64,000 nucleotides of DNA from UBA3910 sp964626065 (GTDB lineage Bacteria > Bacillota > Limnochordia > Darwinibacteriales > Darwinibacteriaceae). How positions within the stretch are numbered: position 1 is the first letter of the stretch; each line of letters begins with the position of its first letter. Under the pieces are notes generated by a model. That model was given only the letters and a program-made list of their open reading frames with translations. It was not told where the DNA came from and made no database searches. Location of the stretch: the NCBI GenBank assembly GCA_964626065.1, contig CAZVDE010000003.1, positions 33,020 through 97,019 of the forward strand, written 5' to 3'. The position numbers and the translations under genes are program-made. This document shows, piece after piece, positions 50,330-58,298 of the stretch.

Positions 50330-50569
50330 TCACCGTCCGGAAAAGACTTGAGGCCAGGCTCTAAACCAGGACCCAAGATCCCATTCAGCGATGGGCTGCA
50401 AGAACTCAACCCTGCTGAGCACCGGTTCCAAGGAGAAGTCTGTGGATACAATAAAGGATATATAGTCTTTGACAGGTTCAATAAAATCAACATCAATATT
50501 AACCAAAACGGCCATAACTAAGATTATGCCCAGTGCCAGCACAAGATCTCGAATGAAACGCTGCATCAT
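50330..50569 (-). CDS. Short single-span membrane protein, possible reduced SpoIVFA
   Basis: A 79 aa protein with one span (about residues 8-24, LVLALGIILVMAVLVNI) and an extracytoplasmic part beginning DVDFIEPVKDYISFIVSTDF. Its stop lies 4 bases before the spoIVFB ATG, and its own ATG has AGGGGGT about seven bases upstream. In Bacillus the gene before spoIVFB is spoIVFA, which has a membrane anchor followed by an M23/LytM-like domain; here nothing beyond the anchor region remains. The position and layout suggest a SpoIVFA-like inhibitor or anchor reduced to its N-terminal part. Sequence similarity is weak and unproven. Confidence 0.6.
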   Translation of the reverse strand: MMQRFIRDLVLALGIILVMAVLVNIDVDFIEPVKDYISFIVSTDFSLEPVLSRVEFLQPIAEWDLGSWFRAWPQVFSGR

Positions 50570-50635
50570 AACGGCGCACCCCCTTTTTTACCGGCCCGTT
50601 ATTCCAGTATATTACGGGGAACGCCCATTCATGAA

Positions 50636-50914
50636 CTAAGTGACTCTGCGTTTGACACTTTTTATTGGGATATTGGCAATTAAGGCCACAGAATCATCAC
50701 CTTCATCAAAGTTGACTTCCAGGCCCTCCTCTTCGATCTCCATATACTTTGAAATGACTTCGATTAGATCTTCCTTGAGAGCTGCCACGAGGCCAGGAGA
50801 TAAGCTGGCCCGATCATGCACCAAAACCAACCTCAACCGCTCTTTCGCTTTATTCTTGCTCCCTTCCGTTCCACCGGCGGAACCCCCGAAAAGTCTTCCG
50901 AGAAACTCTAACAT
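50636..50914 (-). CDS. minE: Cell division topological factor MinE
   Basis: A 92 aa protein. The amphipathic N-terminus (MLEFLGRLFG) is followed by KERLRLVLVHDRASLSPGLVAAL, the MinD-binding region, and the topological-specificity domain LKEDLIEVISKYMEI. MinE drives MinD off the membrane and produces pole-to-pole oscillation; Bacillus lacks it and uses DivIVA, while many Clostridia have it. It lies 13 bases after minD in a minC-minD-minE unit. Confidence 0.95.
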   Translation of the reverse strand: MLEFLGRLFGGSAGGTEGSKNKAKERLRLVLVHDRASLSPGLVAALKEDLIEVISKYMEIEEEGLEVNFDEGDDSVALIANIPIKSVKRRVT

Positions 50915-50927
50915 GCTTATCCCCCCT

Positions 50928-51728
50928 TCAGCGCGCTTCTCCGCTGAGAATCTTCTTGAACCAGTGAATCATTCCCCGTTCCTGCAGATCCATAAACGGT
51001 ACTTCTTCACCCAGGAGGCGGCGGACTATGTTCCGATAAGCCTGTCCTGCCCGGGAACGTTTGTCATTAACGATGGGCTCCCCCCTGTTGGTGGAAACGA
51101 TTATATCTTCGTCATCGGGGATCACACCTAAAATATGAATGGCAAGAATATCATCTATGTCCGAAATATCCATCATATCGCCTTTGCGGACCATATCGGG
51201 CCGCACTCGGTTAATGATCAACTGCGAATCGTATATTTCTGTGGCTTCCAGCAAACCAATGATCCGATCCGCATCCCTGACCGCGGACACTTCGGGGGTG
51301 GTAACTACAATCGCACTTTCTGCACCCACAATCGCATTCTTAAAACCGTGCTCTATACCGGCGGGGCTGTCCAAAATAATAAAATCATAGTGTTTTTTAA
51401 GCTCGGCCAACAGCTCAACCATCTGTTCCGGCTTAACCGCATCTTTCTCCCTTGTTTGGGCCGCGGGCAGTAGGACTAAATTATCCCCGTACTGTTTATC
51501 TTTAATTAAGGCCTGCCTCAAACGGCAGTGGCCTTCCACAACATCTAAAAGATCGTAAACGATGCGGTTTTCCAGCCCCAAAACCACATCCAAGTTACGC
51601 AAGCCAATGTCTGTGTCAACCAGACACACCTTTTGACCCATCGAAGCCAGGCCGGCTCCTAAGTTGGCGGCTGTAGTAGTTTTGCCCACACCGCCCTTGC
51701 CGCTGGTGACTACAATGACTTTCCCCAA
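50928..51728 (-). CDS. minD: Septum site-determining ATPase MinD
   Basis: Membrane-associated deviant Walker-A ATPase that recruits MinC. It begins (TTG)GKVIVVTSGKGGVGKTTTAAN, and contains LVDTDIGLRNLDVVLGLE, ILDSPAGIEHGF and TTPEVSAVRDADRIIGLLE. A C-terminal amphipathic helix (MIHWFKKIL) gives membrane binding. The start is TTG 51726-51728 because GGAGGGG lies six bases upstream and the N-terminus then matches the family; the frame extends 16 codons further without support. The product is 266 aa. Confidence 0.97.
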   Translation of the reverse strand: MGKVIVVTSGKGGVGKTTTAANLGAGLASMGQKVCLVDTDIGLRNLDVVLGLENRIVYDLLDVVEGHCRLRQALIKDKQYGDNLVLLPAAQTREKDAVKPEQMVELLAELKKHYDFIILDSPAGIEHGFKNAIVGAESAIVVTTPEVSAVRDADRIIGLLEATEIYDSQLIINRVRPDMVRKGDMMDISDIDDILAIHILGVIPDDEDIIVSTNRGEPIVNDKRSRAGQAYRNIVRRLLGEEVPFMDLQERGMIHWFKKILSGEAR

Positions 51729-51750
51729 AATAAGCCCCTCCCTCAACCGC

Positions 51751-52389
51751 TTAATGGTTGTATATTGAAACTTCAATCATATTTTTCACGATCCTTGCTA
51801 TTTCCGGCACACTGGGCCGAGGAACCTGCCCGTCCGGGGCCCGGGAAATCAAATGGGCGATCCGCAGCTGAGTGGGCTCAAGGCGAAAGGCAAATACGGT
51901 TGCCCCCGTTGCACCCTCGGCACCCGCATGGGCCACCCCCCGCAGCGAACCGAGGACAAGAATGTCACCGCTGCAGACGATCTCCGCACCGGGATTAACA
52001 TCGCCGAGTACAACAACATTGCCATCATAGTGCAGACTTTGTCCGGAACGAATTGTCCGGCGCACCAACAACGTATTATCCGGTTCGTACCCCTGCCCGC
52101 CGCGACTATCTTCCCCCATTGTTTCACTCACGGTGGGCTCGTCGCGGGGGGGCTCACGATCTAGATACATACGATAGACAGACAACAGCTGTTCCAACAA
52201 ACTCAGCTGCTCAGAATCTAAGGTGCCGCGCTTTACTCGGACTTTTGCGGAAGCACCGGCAAAAAAACTCTCGGCGGACGAAAGCTGCCTGTCCAGGGCA
52301 TCGAGCACGGCGGAAAACCTAGCGCTATCGGTGATCGTGATTACTAACCCTTCCCGATTTCCTTTAATGCTGCAAAATTCACTACTCAT
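51751..52389 (-). CDS. minC: Septum site-determining protein MinC
   Basis: FtsZ-ring inhibitor of 212 aa. The N-terminal domain covers about residues 1-90 (IKGNREGLVITI through VYRMYLD), and the C-terminal right-handed beta-helix domain has LVRRTIRSGQSLHYDGNVVV, GDVNPGAEIVCSGDILVLGSLRGVAHAG and AFRLEPTQLRIA. I place the start at ATG 52387-52389, nine bases after AGGGG. It is followed by minD and minE, and preceded by the PBP2 gene. Confidence 0.95.
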   Translation of the reverse strand: MSSEFCSIKGNREGLVITITDSARFSAVLDALDRQLSSAESFFAGASAKVRVKRGTLDSEQLSLLEQLLSVYRMYLDREPPRDEPTVSETMGEDSRGGQGYEPDNTLLVRRTIRSGQSLHYDGNVVVLGDVNPGAEIVCSGDILVLGSLRGVAHAGAEGATGATVFAFRLEPTQLRIAHLISRAPDGQVPRPSVPEIARIVKNMIEVSIYNH

Positions 52390-52458
52390 GCACAGCAACC
52401 CCTTACTTTTCACACCGTTTCTAGTTTCTGCACAATCCCCCGGACTCCTGCCCGGACC

Positions 52459-54282
52459 TTACATTTCAGGGGGAGCGGCTTGAAAATAGGCATCCAACAC
52501 CGCACGGGCAATAGGTGCGGCGGCGGAGGCCCCCCCTCCACCCCGTTCAACTACGACCGCCACCAGAATCTCCGGCTCTTCAAGCGGGGCAAAAACCACG
52601 AATAGGCCGTTAGAAATGCTGCCGGGTATCTCCCAGGTCCCCGTCTTCGCGGCCGCCGAGACAGGAAAGTCGGCCATTGCGCCGCGGGCGGTGCCCCTAG
52701 CATGTTTGACGGGCGCAGTTAATACATTGAGCAGTGCGTTCCAGGTTTTTTCCTGCGCCTCCACCCGCCTGGCCAATTCGGGTACGGCCCGATATACTAC
52801 CTCCCCATCGGGGGCTGCGATCTCTTTCACCACATGCGGAATATAAACATCACCCCTGTTGGCTATGGCCGCATAGGCCTGGGCCAACTGCAAGAGCGTC
52901 ATTTGATGAAATCCTTGCCCGATGGAAATCTGCTCTGTGTCGGTGGGATACCAGTTCTGCTCGGACGGGGCGCGGTCTTTGAACGCCTCCTTTTTCCATT
53001 CGCGGCTGGGCAGAAGGCCCTTAGCCTCTTCAGGATACAGCTCCAAACCCGTTTTCGACCCAAAGCCCAACGCCTCCATCCATTTGGCAAGATTGTCAAT
53101 GCCAACCCGCACGCCGTTATCGGCAAAATAATGATTGCTGGAAACGCCGATCGCATCGTACATGGTGATCAGGCCGAAGGGCGCCAAATTATTGGTAATC
53201 ACCCAATCCTTCACGCCATACTGGCTGACACCCGTGGCATTGAATTTGTCGGCGGGGCCCATGACCCCCTCTTCTAAAATGGCTAAGGCGGTAACCGGTT
53301 TAAATGTGGAACCGGGCCCGTAGAGGGCCTGTGTGAGGCGGTTAAAAAAGGGGCGCTTTTCATCCCCGCTCAGGCTTAAATAATAGGAATTTCGCTCTTT
53401 TTCATCGATGAGACTCTCAGGATCAAACCCCGGGACGCTGGCCATGACCAAGATCTCGCCGGTGCGGGGGTTCAGGGCCAATACGCCACCGGTCTGGGTA
53501 CCCGGCTCATCTTTCAAGGTTAAAATATGTTCTGAAAACGCCTGCTGCGCCACTGCCTGCAGCTTAGCGTCGAGCGTTAACGTTATGTTGTATCCGGGCA
53601 CCGGCTCCAGAGTATTGACGGTGCGAATGGGCCGGCTTAAGGCATTAACCTCCACCGTGCGCGTACCCATTTGGCCACGCAAAGCTTCCTCGTAGGTCTG
53701 CTCTATTCCGCTTTTGCCCACTAAATCGCTGCCCCGGTAGGTTGTGCCGTACTTCTGCAGTTCGGCCGGGCTGATCACCCCCAAATACCCGATCAGGTGG
53801 GCAGCCAAATCCCGGTAGAGATATTCGCGCACCGGCTCCTCTTCAATGAAGATTCCCGGCAAATTGAACCTGTTTTCTTCGATGGCAATAACCGTTTGGG
53901 CATCCACATTCCTTTTGATCCGCGCCGGTTCATAAGGAAAACGCTTACCCTTTTCCAACGCCTCGTCCAATTCTTGCGGGCTTAAGTCCAAAAGCCCGCA
54001 GAGTAACTCGGCCGCATTAGTGCCGGGCGGCAAGCCCCCCGGAACGAGGGAAACGGTGAACGAAGGCCTACTGCGGACTAATACGATTCCGTTGCGATCG
54101 TAGATTTCACCGCGAGGTGGCATTAAGCGCAGCTGGCGCATGCGGTTACCGTCAGCTAAATGGGCATAGTGATCACCCTTGATCATCTGCAGATACCACA
54201 GCCTGCCCACGATAACAACGAGCAGGCCTAAAAACACCGCAAACAGAATGAGGAGACGTTTTTCGATCTTTTCCTTGCCCAT
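52459..54282 (-). CDS. mrdA: Penicillin-binding protein 2 (elongation-specific transpeptidase)
   Basis: A 607 aa class B PBP for side-wall peptidoglycan synthesis. One N-terminal membrane span (about 9-28) is followed by the dimerisation domain (MPPRGEIYDRNGIVLVRSRP) and the transpeptidase domain. Its motifs are STFK (Ser325-Lys328), SSN at 381-383 and KTGT (in SAAAKTGTWEIPGS). The SGIEQTYEEALRG segment is typical of PBP2. The start is ATG with GGGGTGA upstream. It follows mreD, so the mreB-C-D-PBP2 set is complete and this cell is probably rod-shaped. Confidence 0.95.
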   Translation of the reverse strand: MGKEKIEKRLLILFAVFLGLLVVIVGRLWYLQMIKGDHYAHLADGNRMRQLRLMPPRGEIYDRNGIVLVRSRPSFTVSLVPGGLPPGTNAAELLCGLLDLSPQELDEALEKGKRFPYEPARIKRNVDAQTVIAIEENRFNLPGIFIEEEPVREYLYRDLAAHLIGYLGVISPAELQKYGTTYRGSDLVGKSGIEQTYEEALRGQMGTRTVEVNALSRPIRTVNTLEPVPGYNITLTLDAKLQAVAQQAFSEHILTLKDEPGTQTGGVLALNPRTGEILVMASVPGFDPESLIDEKERNSYYLSLSGDEKRPFFNRLTQALYGPGSTFKPVTALAILEEGVMGPADKFNATGVSQYGVKDWVITNNLAPFGLITMYDAIGVSSNHYFADNGVRVGIDNLAKWMEALGFGSKTGLELYPEEAKGLLPSREWKKEAFKDRAPSEQNWYPTDTEQISIGQGFHQMTLLQLAQAYAAIANRGDVYIPHVVKEIAAPDGEVVYRAVPELARRVEAQEKTWNALLNVLTAPVKHARGTARGAMADFPVSAAAKTGTWEIPGSISNGLFVVFAPLEEPEILVAVVVERGGGGASAAAPIARAVLDAYFQAAPPEM

Positions 54283-54286
54283 CTCT

Positions 54287-54799
54287 TCACCCCGTCCTTT
54301 TTAGTACTTCATGCCAATAATGCAAACGCTCGTCAAAGGCAAGCAAAGGCTTATATAAAGCGAAACTAAGCAGAGCATTAACGACGCTGGCTGCCACAAT
54401 CGCCTGCCAACGGATGGCGGGCCACGAGATGTCCATGCCGAAGGCGGCGGTGCCTAATAAATAAAGAATCTGGCCCAAAGCGGTACCGCCCAAAACAGCG
54501 GCGAAGCGCACCAGCAGATTTTCCTTAAACAATTGTTCCGTAATAAAACCGATCGTATAGGCGAGCAGCATTAAAACAATGCCGTTAAGCCCGATAAAGC
54601 GCCCCACAAGCAGATCCTGCAGCAGCCCCGCGCAAAAACCAAAGGCCGCACCACGCCGCGGGCCCCAAATCATGGTAAACAGCATTACCAAAAGCAGCAT
54701 TAATTCCGGTTTGACGCCAAAAAGAGACAGGCCGGGAGAACCGGCCGTTTCGAGCAGCAGCCCCACTACTAAAATCAGGCCATAACCTAGGAATCTCAA
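54287..54799 (-). CDS. mreD: Rod shape-determining membrane protein MreD
   Basis: A 170 aa protein with five to six membrane spans. Recognisable parts are GLSLFGVKPELMLLLVMLFT, the GPRRGAAFGFCAGLLQDLL segment and FIGLNGIVLMLLAYTIGF. Sequence conservation in MreD is low, and the position between mreC and PBP2 supports the call. The start is TTG 54797-54799 preceded by a G-rich SD. It links MreC and PBP2 in the elongasome. Confidence 0.93.
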   Translation of the reverse strand: MRFLGYGLILVVGLLLETAGSPGLSLFGVKPELMLLLVMLFTMIWGPRRGAAFGFCAGLLQDLLVGRFIGLNGIVLMLLAYTIGFITEQLFKENLLVRFAAVLGGTALGQILYLLGTAAFGMDISWPAIRWQAIVAASVVNALLSFALYKPLLAFDERLHYWHEVLKRTG

Positions 54800-54811
54800 G
54801 CCCCGCCCCCC

Positions 54812-55636
54812 CTATTCATCCGGCATAACGATGAGCACATATTCCAAGCGGGTAAAGTCCACATAGGGCCGCACCTGAGCTGCAAAGGATAGATCGTACT
54901 GCCGCGATTCCACCGAGATGACTTCACCCAGCGGTAAATTTTTAGGATAAATTCTGCTCAACCCGGAAGTAACAAGCACGCTGCCCACCGCTACCTCGGT
55001 ATCCCTACTCAACGGAGTGGCCACCAACTGCCCAGTATTTCCTTCCGTACCTTCAAGCAGGACCAGATCACCGGTGGACTGAACCATACCACCCACCGCG
55101 CTCTGGGCGTCAACAATTAACAACACCGTACTCGTAATTCGAGAAGTGTTGACCACAGTACCCACAACACCCGAGTTGGTCACTACCGCCATGCCGTTGG
55201 TGACACCATGGGCCGCCCCTTTATTAAGAATAATAGTATTCTCCCAATTGCTGGGGGAACGACCGATCACTTCGGCCAGCAGTAATTGATGCTCCACATC
55301 GCTTTTAAAATCCAGCGCTTCCCGCAGCCATTCGTTTTCTCGCCTGTAATTGCGCAGATCAAAGACCTGGCGGCGCAGATCCAGCACCAACGCCTCTAAT
55401 TCAGTGTTGCGCTCCTGCAGCTGCCTTCTGGTCTGAACGGCATTTATCTGATGGCGCACAAAACGCTGCACCCTGCTGATAACTGTCTGCAAAGGGGCTA
55501 AGATGTCGCGCCAAGCCTGTTCTGCCCGACTGACCCGAACACGGGGCTGAGATGTATAATGAATTACGCCAACAACAACGAAGACAGCCACCACCGCCAC
55601 TAAGATTGTTTTCCAGTTCAGCAGCTTTTCCGGCAT
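54812..55636 (-). CDS. mreC: Rod shape-determining protein MreC
   Basis: A 274 aa protein anchored by one N-terminal span (about 10-28), with a coiled coil (RRQLQERNTELEALVLDLRR and on to about residue 110) and the extracytoplasmic two-barrel domain (LAEVIGRSPSNWENTIILNKG, GMAVVTNSGVVGTVVN, VLVTSGLSRIYPKNLPLGEV). It organises PBP2 and MreB in side-wall synthesis. The start is ATG 55634-55636. mreB is 14 bases upstream and mreD 12 bases downstream. Confidence 0.96.
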   Translation of the reverse strand: MPEKLLNWKTILVAVVAVFVVVGVIHYTSQPRVRVSRAEQAWRDILAPLQTVISRVQRFVRHQINAVQTRRQLQERNTELEALVLDLRRQVFDLRNYRRENEWLREALDFKSDVEHQLLLAEVIGRSPSNWENTIILNKGAAHGVTNGMAVVTNSGVVGTVVNTSRITSTVLLIVDAQSAVGGMVQSTGDLVLLEGTEGNTGQLVATPLSRDTEVAVGSVLVTSGLSRIYPKNLPLGEVISVESRQYDLSFAAQVRPYVDFTRLEYVLIVMPDE

Positions 55637-55650
55637 CTTCTCACACCCTA

Positions 55651-56676
55651 TTAATAACGCCTGGGCCCGAGCATAATCCGTTTAAGAAGTTCAAAATGTT
55701 TCAAAGCCTGGCCCGTTCCTTCCACAACTGCCGTTAAGGGCCGCTCCGTGATATGGACGGGCATGCCCGTTTCTCGGATAAGCAGGCCATCAAATCCGGT
55801 GAGCAGCGAACCGCCGCCTGCCATCATGATGCCCCTATCCATGATATCAGCCGCCAGCTCCGGAGGTGTCCTCTCCAAAGTGACCTTAACCGCATCTAAA
55901 ATAGCTTGAATAGGTTCTTCAAGCGCTTTATGAATTTCAGTGGACGAAACAACGATTGTCTTAGGCAGGCCGCTGACCAAATCACGGCCCCTAATTTCCA
56001 TGGAAAGCTCTTCTCCGGCTTCAAGGTAGGCGTAGCCGATCTCGGCCTTGATTTTTTCGGCCGTCCGTTCGCCGATTAAAAGATTATAAGTCCGACGGAT
56101 GTGCTGTACAATCGATTCATCCATTTCATCCCCGGCCACCCTAATGGAACGGTGAGAGACAATGCCCCCCAGCGAGATTACGGCCACCTCAGTGGTACCG
56201 CCGCCCACATCAACAATCATTGTCCCGGTGGGATCCTGCACAGGTAGGCCTGCCCCAATGGCTGCAGCCATGGGCTCCTCGATTACCCTGGCATCCTTGG
56301 CGCCGGCCGAAAGGGTGGCATCGATGACAGCTCTTTTTTCCACCTCGGTGACCCCCGACGGCACCGAGACAACGACCCGGGGCCTAAACCATCTCGAACG
56401 GCGGGTTGCCTTAGCCAAGAAATCTTTCAGCAGGCGCTCCGTCACTTCAAAATCCGCAATTACCCCATCTTTCAGCGGGCGGATGGCGATAATATTGCCC
56501 GGCGTTCTGCCCACCATTTCTTTAGCCTTATTGCCCACCGCAAAAATTTCGTTGGTGTCCCGATCAATTGCTACCACTGACGGTTCGTTAATTACTATAC
56601 CCTTGCCTTCCACCAAAACCAGGGTATTTGCTGTACCTAAGTCAATCCCTATGTTTTTTCCAAAGCGCCTGAACAT
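55651..56676 (-). CDS. mreB: Actin-like rod shape-determining protein MreB
   Basis: A 341 aa actin homologue. It has FGKNIGIDLGTANTLVLVEG (phosphate 1), VGRTPGNIIAIRPLKDGVIADF, the GTMIVDVGGGTTEVAVISLG phosphate-2 motif, and MAGGGSLLTGFDGLL near the end. It forms membrane-bound filaments that position wall synthesis. The start is ATG with AAGGGG seven bases upstream. radC lies 20 bases upstream, the usual maf-radC-mreB order. Confidence 0.97.
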   Translation of the reverse strand: MFRRFGKNIGIDLGTANTLVLVEGKGIVINEPSVVAIDRDTNEIFAVGNKAKEMVGRTPGNIIAIRPLKDGVIADFEVTERLLKDFLAKATRRSRWFRPRVVVSVPSGVTEVEKRAVIDATLSAGAKDARVIEEPMAAAIGAGLPVQDPTGTMIVDVGGGTTEVAVISLGGIVSHRSIRVAGDEMDESIVQHIRRTYNLLIGERTAEKIKAEIGYAYLEAGEELSMEIRGRDLVSGLPKTIVVSSTEIHKALEEPIQAILDAVKVTLERTPPELAADIMDRGIMMAGGGSLLTGFDGLLIRETGMPVHITERPLTAVVEGTGQALKHFELLKRIMLGPRRY

Positions 56677-56696
56677 AAGCGTACCCCTTCCCTTTC

Positions 56697-57383
56697 CTAT
56701 AACAAACCTTGTTCCCTAAAACTTAAATAACGATTATTACCAACGATTAGGTGATCTAAGACATCGATACCCAAAAGTTCACCCACTTTTTGCAGGCGTT
56801 CCGTTGTTACCAGATCCTCCTTGCTGGGGGTTAAATCCCCGCTGGGATGGTTGTGCACCAAAATCACAGCGGCGCTGCTCCGTTTGATCGCCTCTTTAAA
56901 CATTTCTCGAGGGTGGACTAAAGAAGCATTTAAATGCCCGATTGAGATCACCTTTTTGGCGATGACGCGGTATTTGGAATTAAGCATGATAATCATGAAG
57001 TGTTCTTTGTCCGCAAAGCTTAGTTCACGCAGAACCATTTGAGCCGCATCCCGCGGGCTGTTGACCACATCTTTCAGTTCCATGCGGGAGTCGGCCAGGC
57101 GCTTGGCCAGCTCAAAGGCTGCCATAATGTGGGCCGCCTTGGCAGGTCCAATGCCGTTCACCTGCAAAAGTTCCTCATAACCCGCGGCCGAAAGACCCAA
57201 CAGCGAGCCAAAATGGGCCAACAAACGATCCGCAAGGGCTAGGACGCTTTCCCTTTGGGAGCCTGTCCTGAGCAGAATGGCTATCAATTCGCTGTTACTG
57301 ACCCGTTCCGCTCCATGCCTGATCAAGCGCTCCCGGGGACGTTCTTCCTTGGGTAAATCCTTCACTTTAAGTTTTTTTGCCAC
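56697..57383 (-). CDS. radC: RadC family JAB-domain protein
   Basis: A 228 aa protein: an N-terminal helix-hairpin-helix-like part (LPKEERPRERLIRHGAERVS and LLQVNGIGPAKAAHI) and a C-terminal JAMM/MPN domain with SSAAVILVHNHPSGDLTPSKED, the complete zinc motif. RadC is not a proven DNA repair protein in spite of its name. The start is GTG 57381-57383 with AAGGGG six bases upstream, one base after the maf stop; the frame continues 25 codons upstream inside maf. Confidence 0.95.
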   Translation of the reverse strand: MAKKLKVKDLPKEERPRERLIRHGAERVSNSELIAILLRTGSQRESVLALADRLLAHFGSLLGLSAAGYEELLQVNGIGPAKAAHIMAAFELAKRLADSRMELKDVVNSPRDAAQMVLRELSFADKEHFMIIMLNSKYRVIAKKVISIGHLNASLVHPREMFKEAIKRSSAAVILVHNHPSGDLTPSKEDLVTTERLQKVGELLGIDVLDHLIVGNNRYLSFREQGLL

Positions 57384-57384
57384 A

Positions 57385-57981
57385 CTAGGCCCCTTCCCCA
57401 CCCCCCTGGGTGCATCGGGGAAAGAATTCAATGCCGAAGCGGCGTAATTCCACCGCAAGTTTCGGCAGAGGCAGTCCTACAACATTATAATAGCAACCTT
57501 TGATACTTTCCACAAGTAGTCCGCCAAATCCTTGAATACCGTAAGCGCCTGCCTTGTCGAAGGGCTCGCCCGTAGCTAGGTAGGCACGGATTTCGCACTC
57601 GTTTAGGCTGCGAAAGCGGACATCGGTGGTTGCGCTAAACACCCTAACGGCTTGTCCATCTACCGCAAGGGCCACTACCGTTGTCACCTGATGTTGGCAT
57701 CCGCTTAGGGTGCGCAGCATGTCGGCTGCAGCCGGTCGATCCTGCGGCTTGCCCAGAATGCGCCCGTCCAAAACAACAATGGTATCTGCTCCTAAAACCA
57801 GTGCCCCCGGATTTTGTTCGCTCACGGGCAGCGCTTTAGCCACGGCATTTGTTTCGGCGGCGGCTATAGGTTCTCCTACCTCAATTTCGACGGCGGGCAA
57901 AACTTGCACAGAAAATTCAAGGCCGAATTTTGCAAGCAGCTCTCGGCGCCGAGGTGAGCGAGAGGCCAATATTAAATTCAT
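57385..57981 (-). CDS. maf: Maf-type nucleoside triphosphate pyrophosphatase
   Basis: House-cleaning dNTP/NTP pyrophosphatase of the dTTP/UTP type. The 198 aa product begins MNLILASRSPRRRELLAKFG and contains VLGADTIVVLDGRILGKPQD, TDVRFRSLNECEIRAYL and DKAGAYGIQGFGGLLVESIKG. The ATG at 57979-57981 follows AAGGGG seven bases upstream. In Bacillus Maf also affects septation and competence. A T-rich region with TATAAT at 58013-58018 (minus strand) lies ahead, but a matching -35 is not evident. Confidence 0.96.
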   Translation of the reverse strand: MNLILASRSPRRRELLAKFGLEFSVQVLPAVEIEVGEPIAAAETNAVAKALPVSEQNPGALVLGADTIVVLDGRILGKPQDRPAAADMLRTLSGCQHQVTTVVALAVDGQAVRVFSATTDVRFRSLNECEIRAYLATGEPFDKAGAYGIQGFGGLLVESIKGCYYNVVGLPLPKLAVELRRFGIEFFPRCTQGGGEGA

Positions 57982-58051
57982 TCGTGATCCCCTTCTCATA
58001 TCTAGGTATAAGATTATAATATTCCGCGTTAAGACTTATTTTCCTCTTTCT

Positions 58052-58076
58052 AAAAGGGGATCCGATTGGACCCCCT
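58052..58076 (-). terminator. Terminator after the small gene that follows spoIID
   Basis: On the minus strand GGGG-TCC, loop AATC, GGA-T-CCCC forms a stem with one bulge, followed by TTTT. It starts just after the stop at 58080. Confidence 0.6.
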
Positions 58077-58079
58077 CTG

Positions 58080-58277
58080 CTAACGGTTGCGGTGAGGAAT
58101 GGTAAACGGGCCGAAATCCCGTCCCATTTCCATAAGATGTTTATCCCTAGCAACACGATTCTTATTGATCTCCCAACCGTCCAAACAGCGATATGAAGCC
58201 CCGCTCCAAGCCCAGGGCCAGTTAAGCTGCTCCCTTAAATCAATGTCCGCCCGCTTTTGCCGCTTGCCCGTTTCCAT
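58080..58277 (-). CDS. Small basic/aromatic protein of unknown function downstream of spoIID
   Basis: A 65 aa protein that I do not recognise. It is soluble, has no membrane span, and is rich in Arg, Trp and Asp, with segments LREQLNWPWAWSGASY, CLDGWEINKNRVARDKH and MEMGRDFGPFTIPHRNR. The ATG at 58275-58277 has a perfect AGGAGG six bases upstream, and the gene lies 21 bases after the spoIID stop with a terminator right behind it. This is the layout of a real last gene of an operon. A role in sporulation is a guess from the neighbour only. Confidence 0.65.
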   Translation of the reverse strand: METGKRQKRADIDLREQLNWPWAWSGASYRCLDGWEINKNRVARDKHLMEMGRDFGPFTIPHRNR

Positions 58278-58298
58278 GGGGTTCCTCCTCACGCGGGA

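Noticed and set aside
57982..58051. Sigma-A promoter of maf
   Set aside because: TATAAT is present at 58013-58018, but no acceptable -35 lies 16-18 bases upstream, so I do not list it as a feature.
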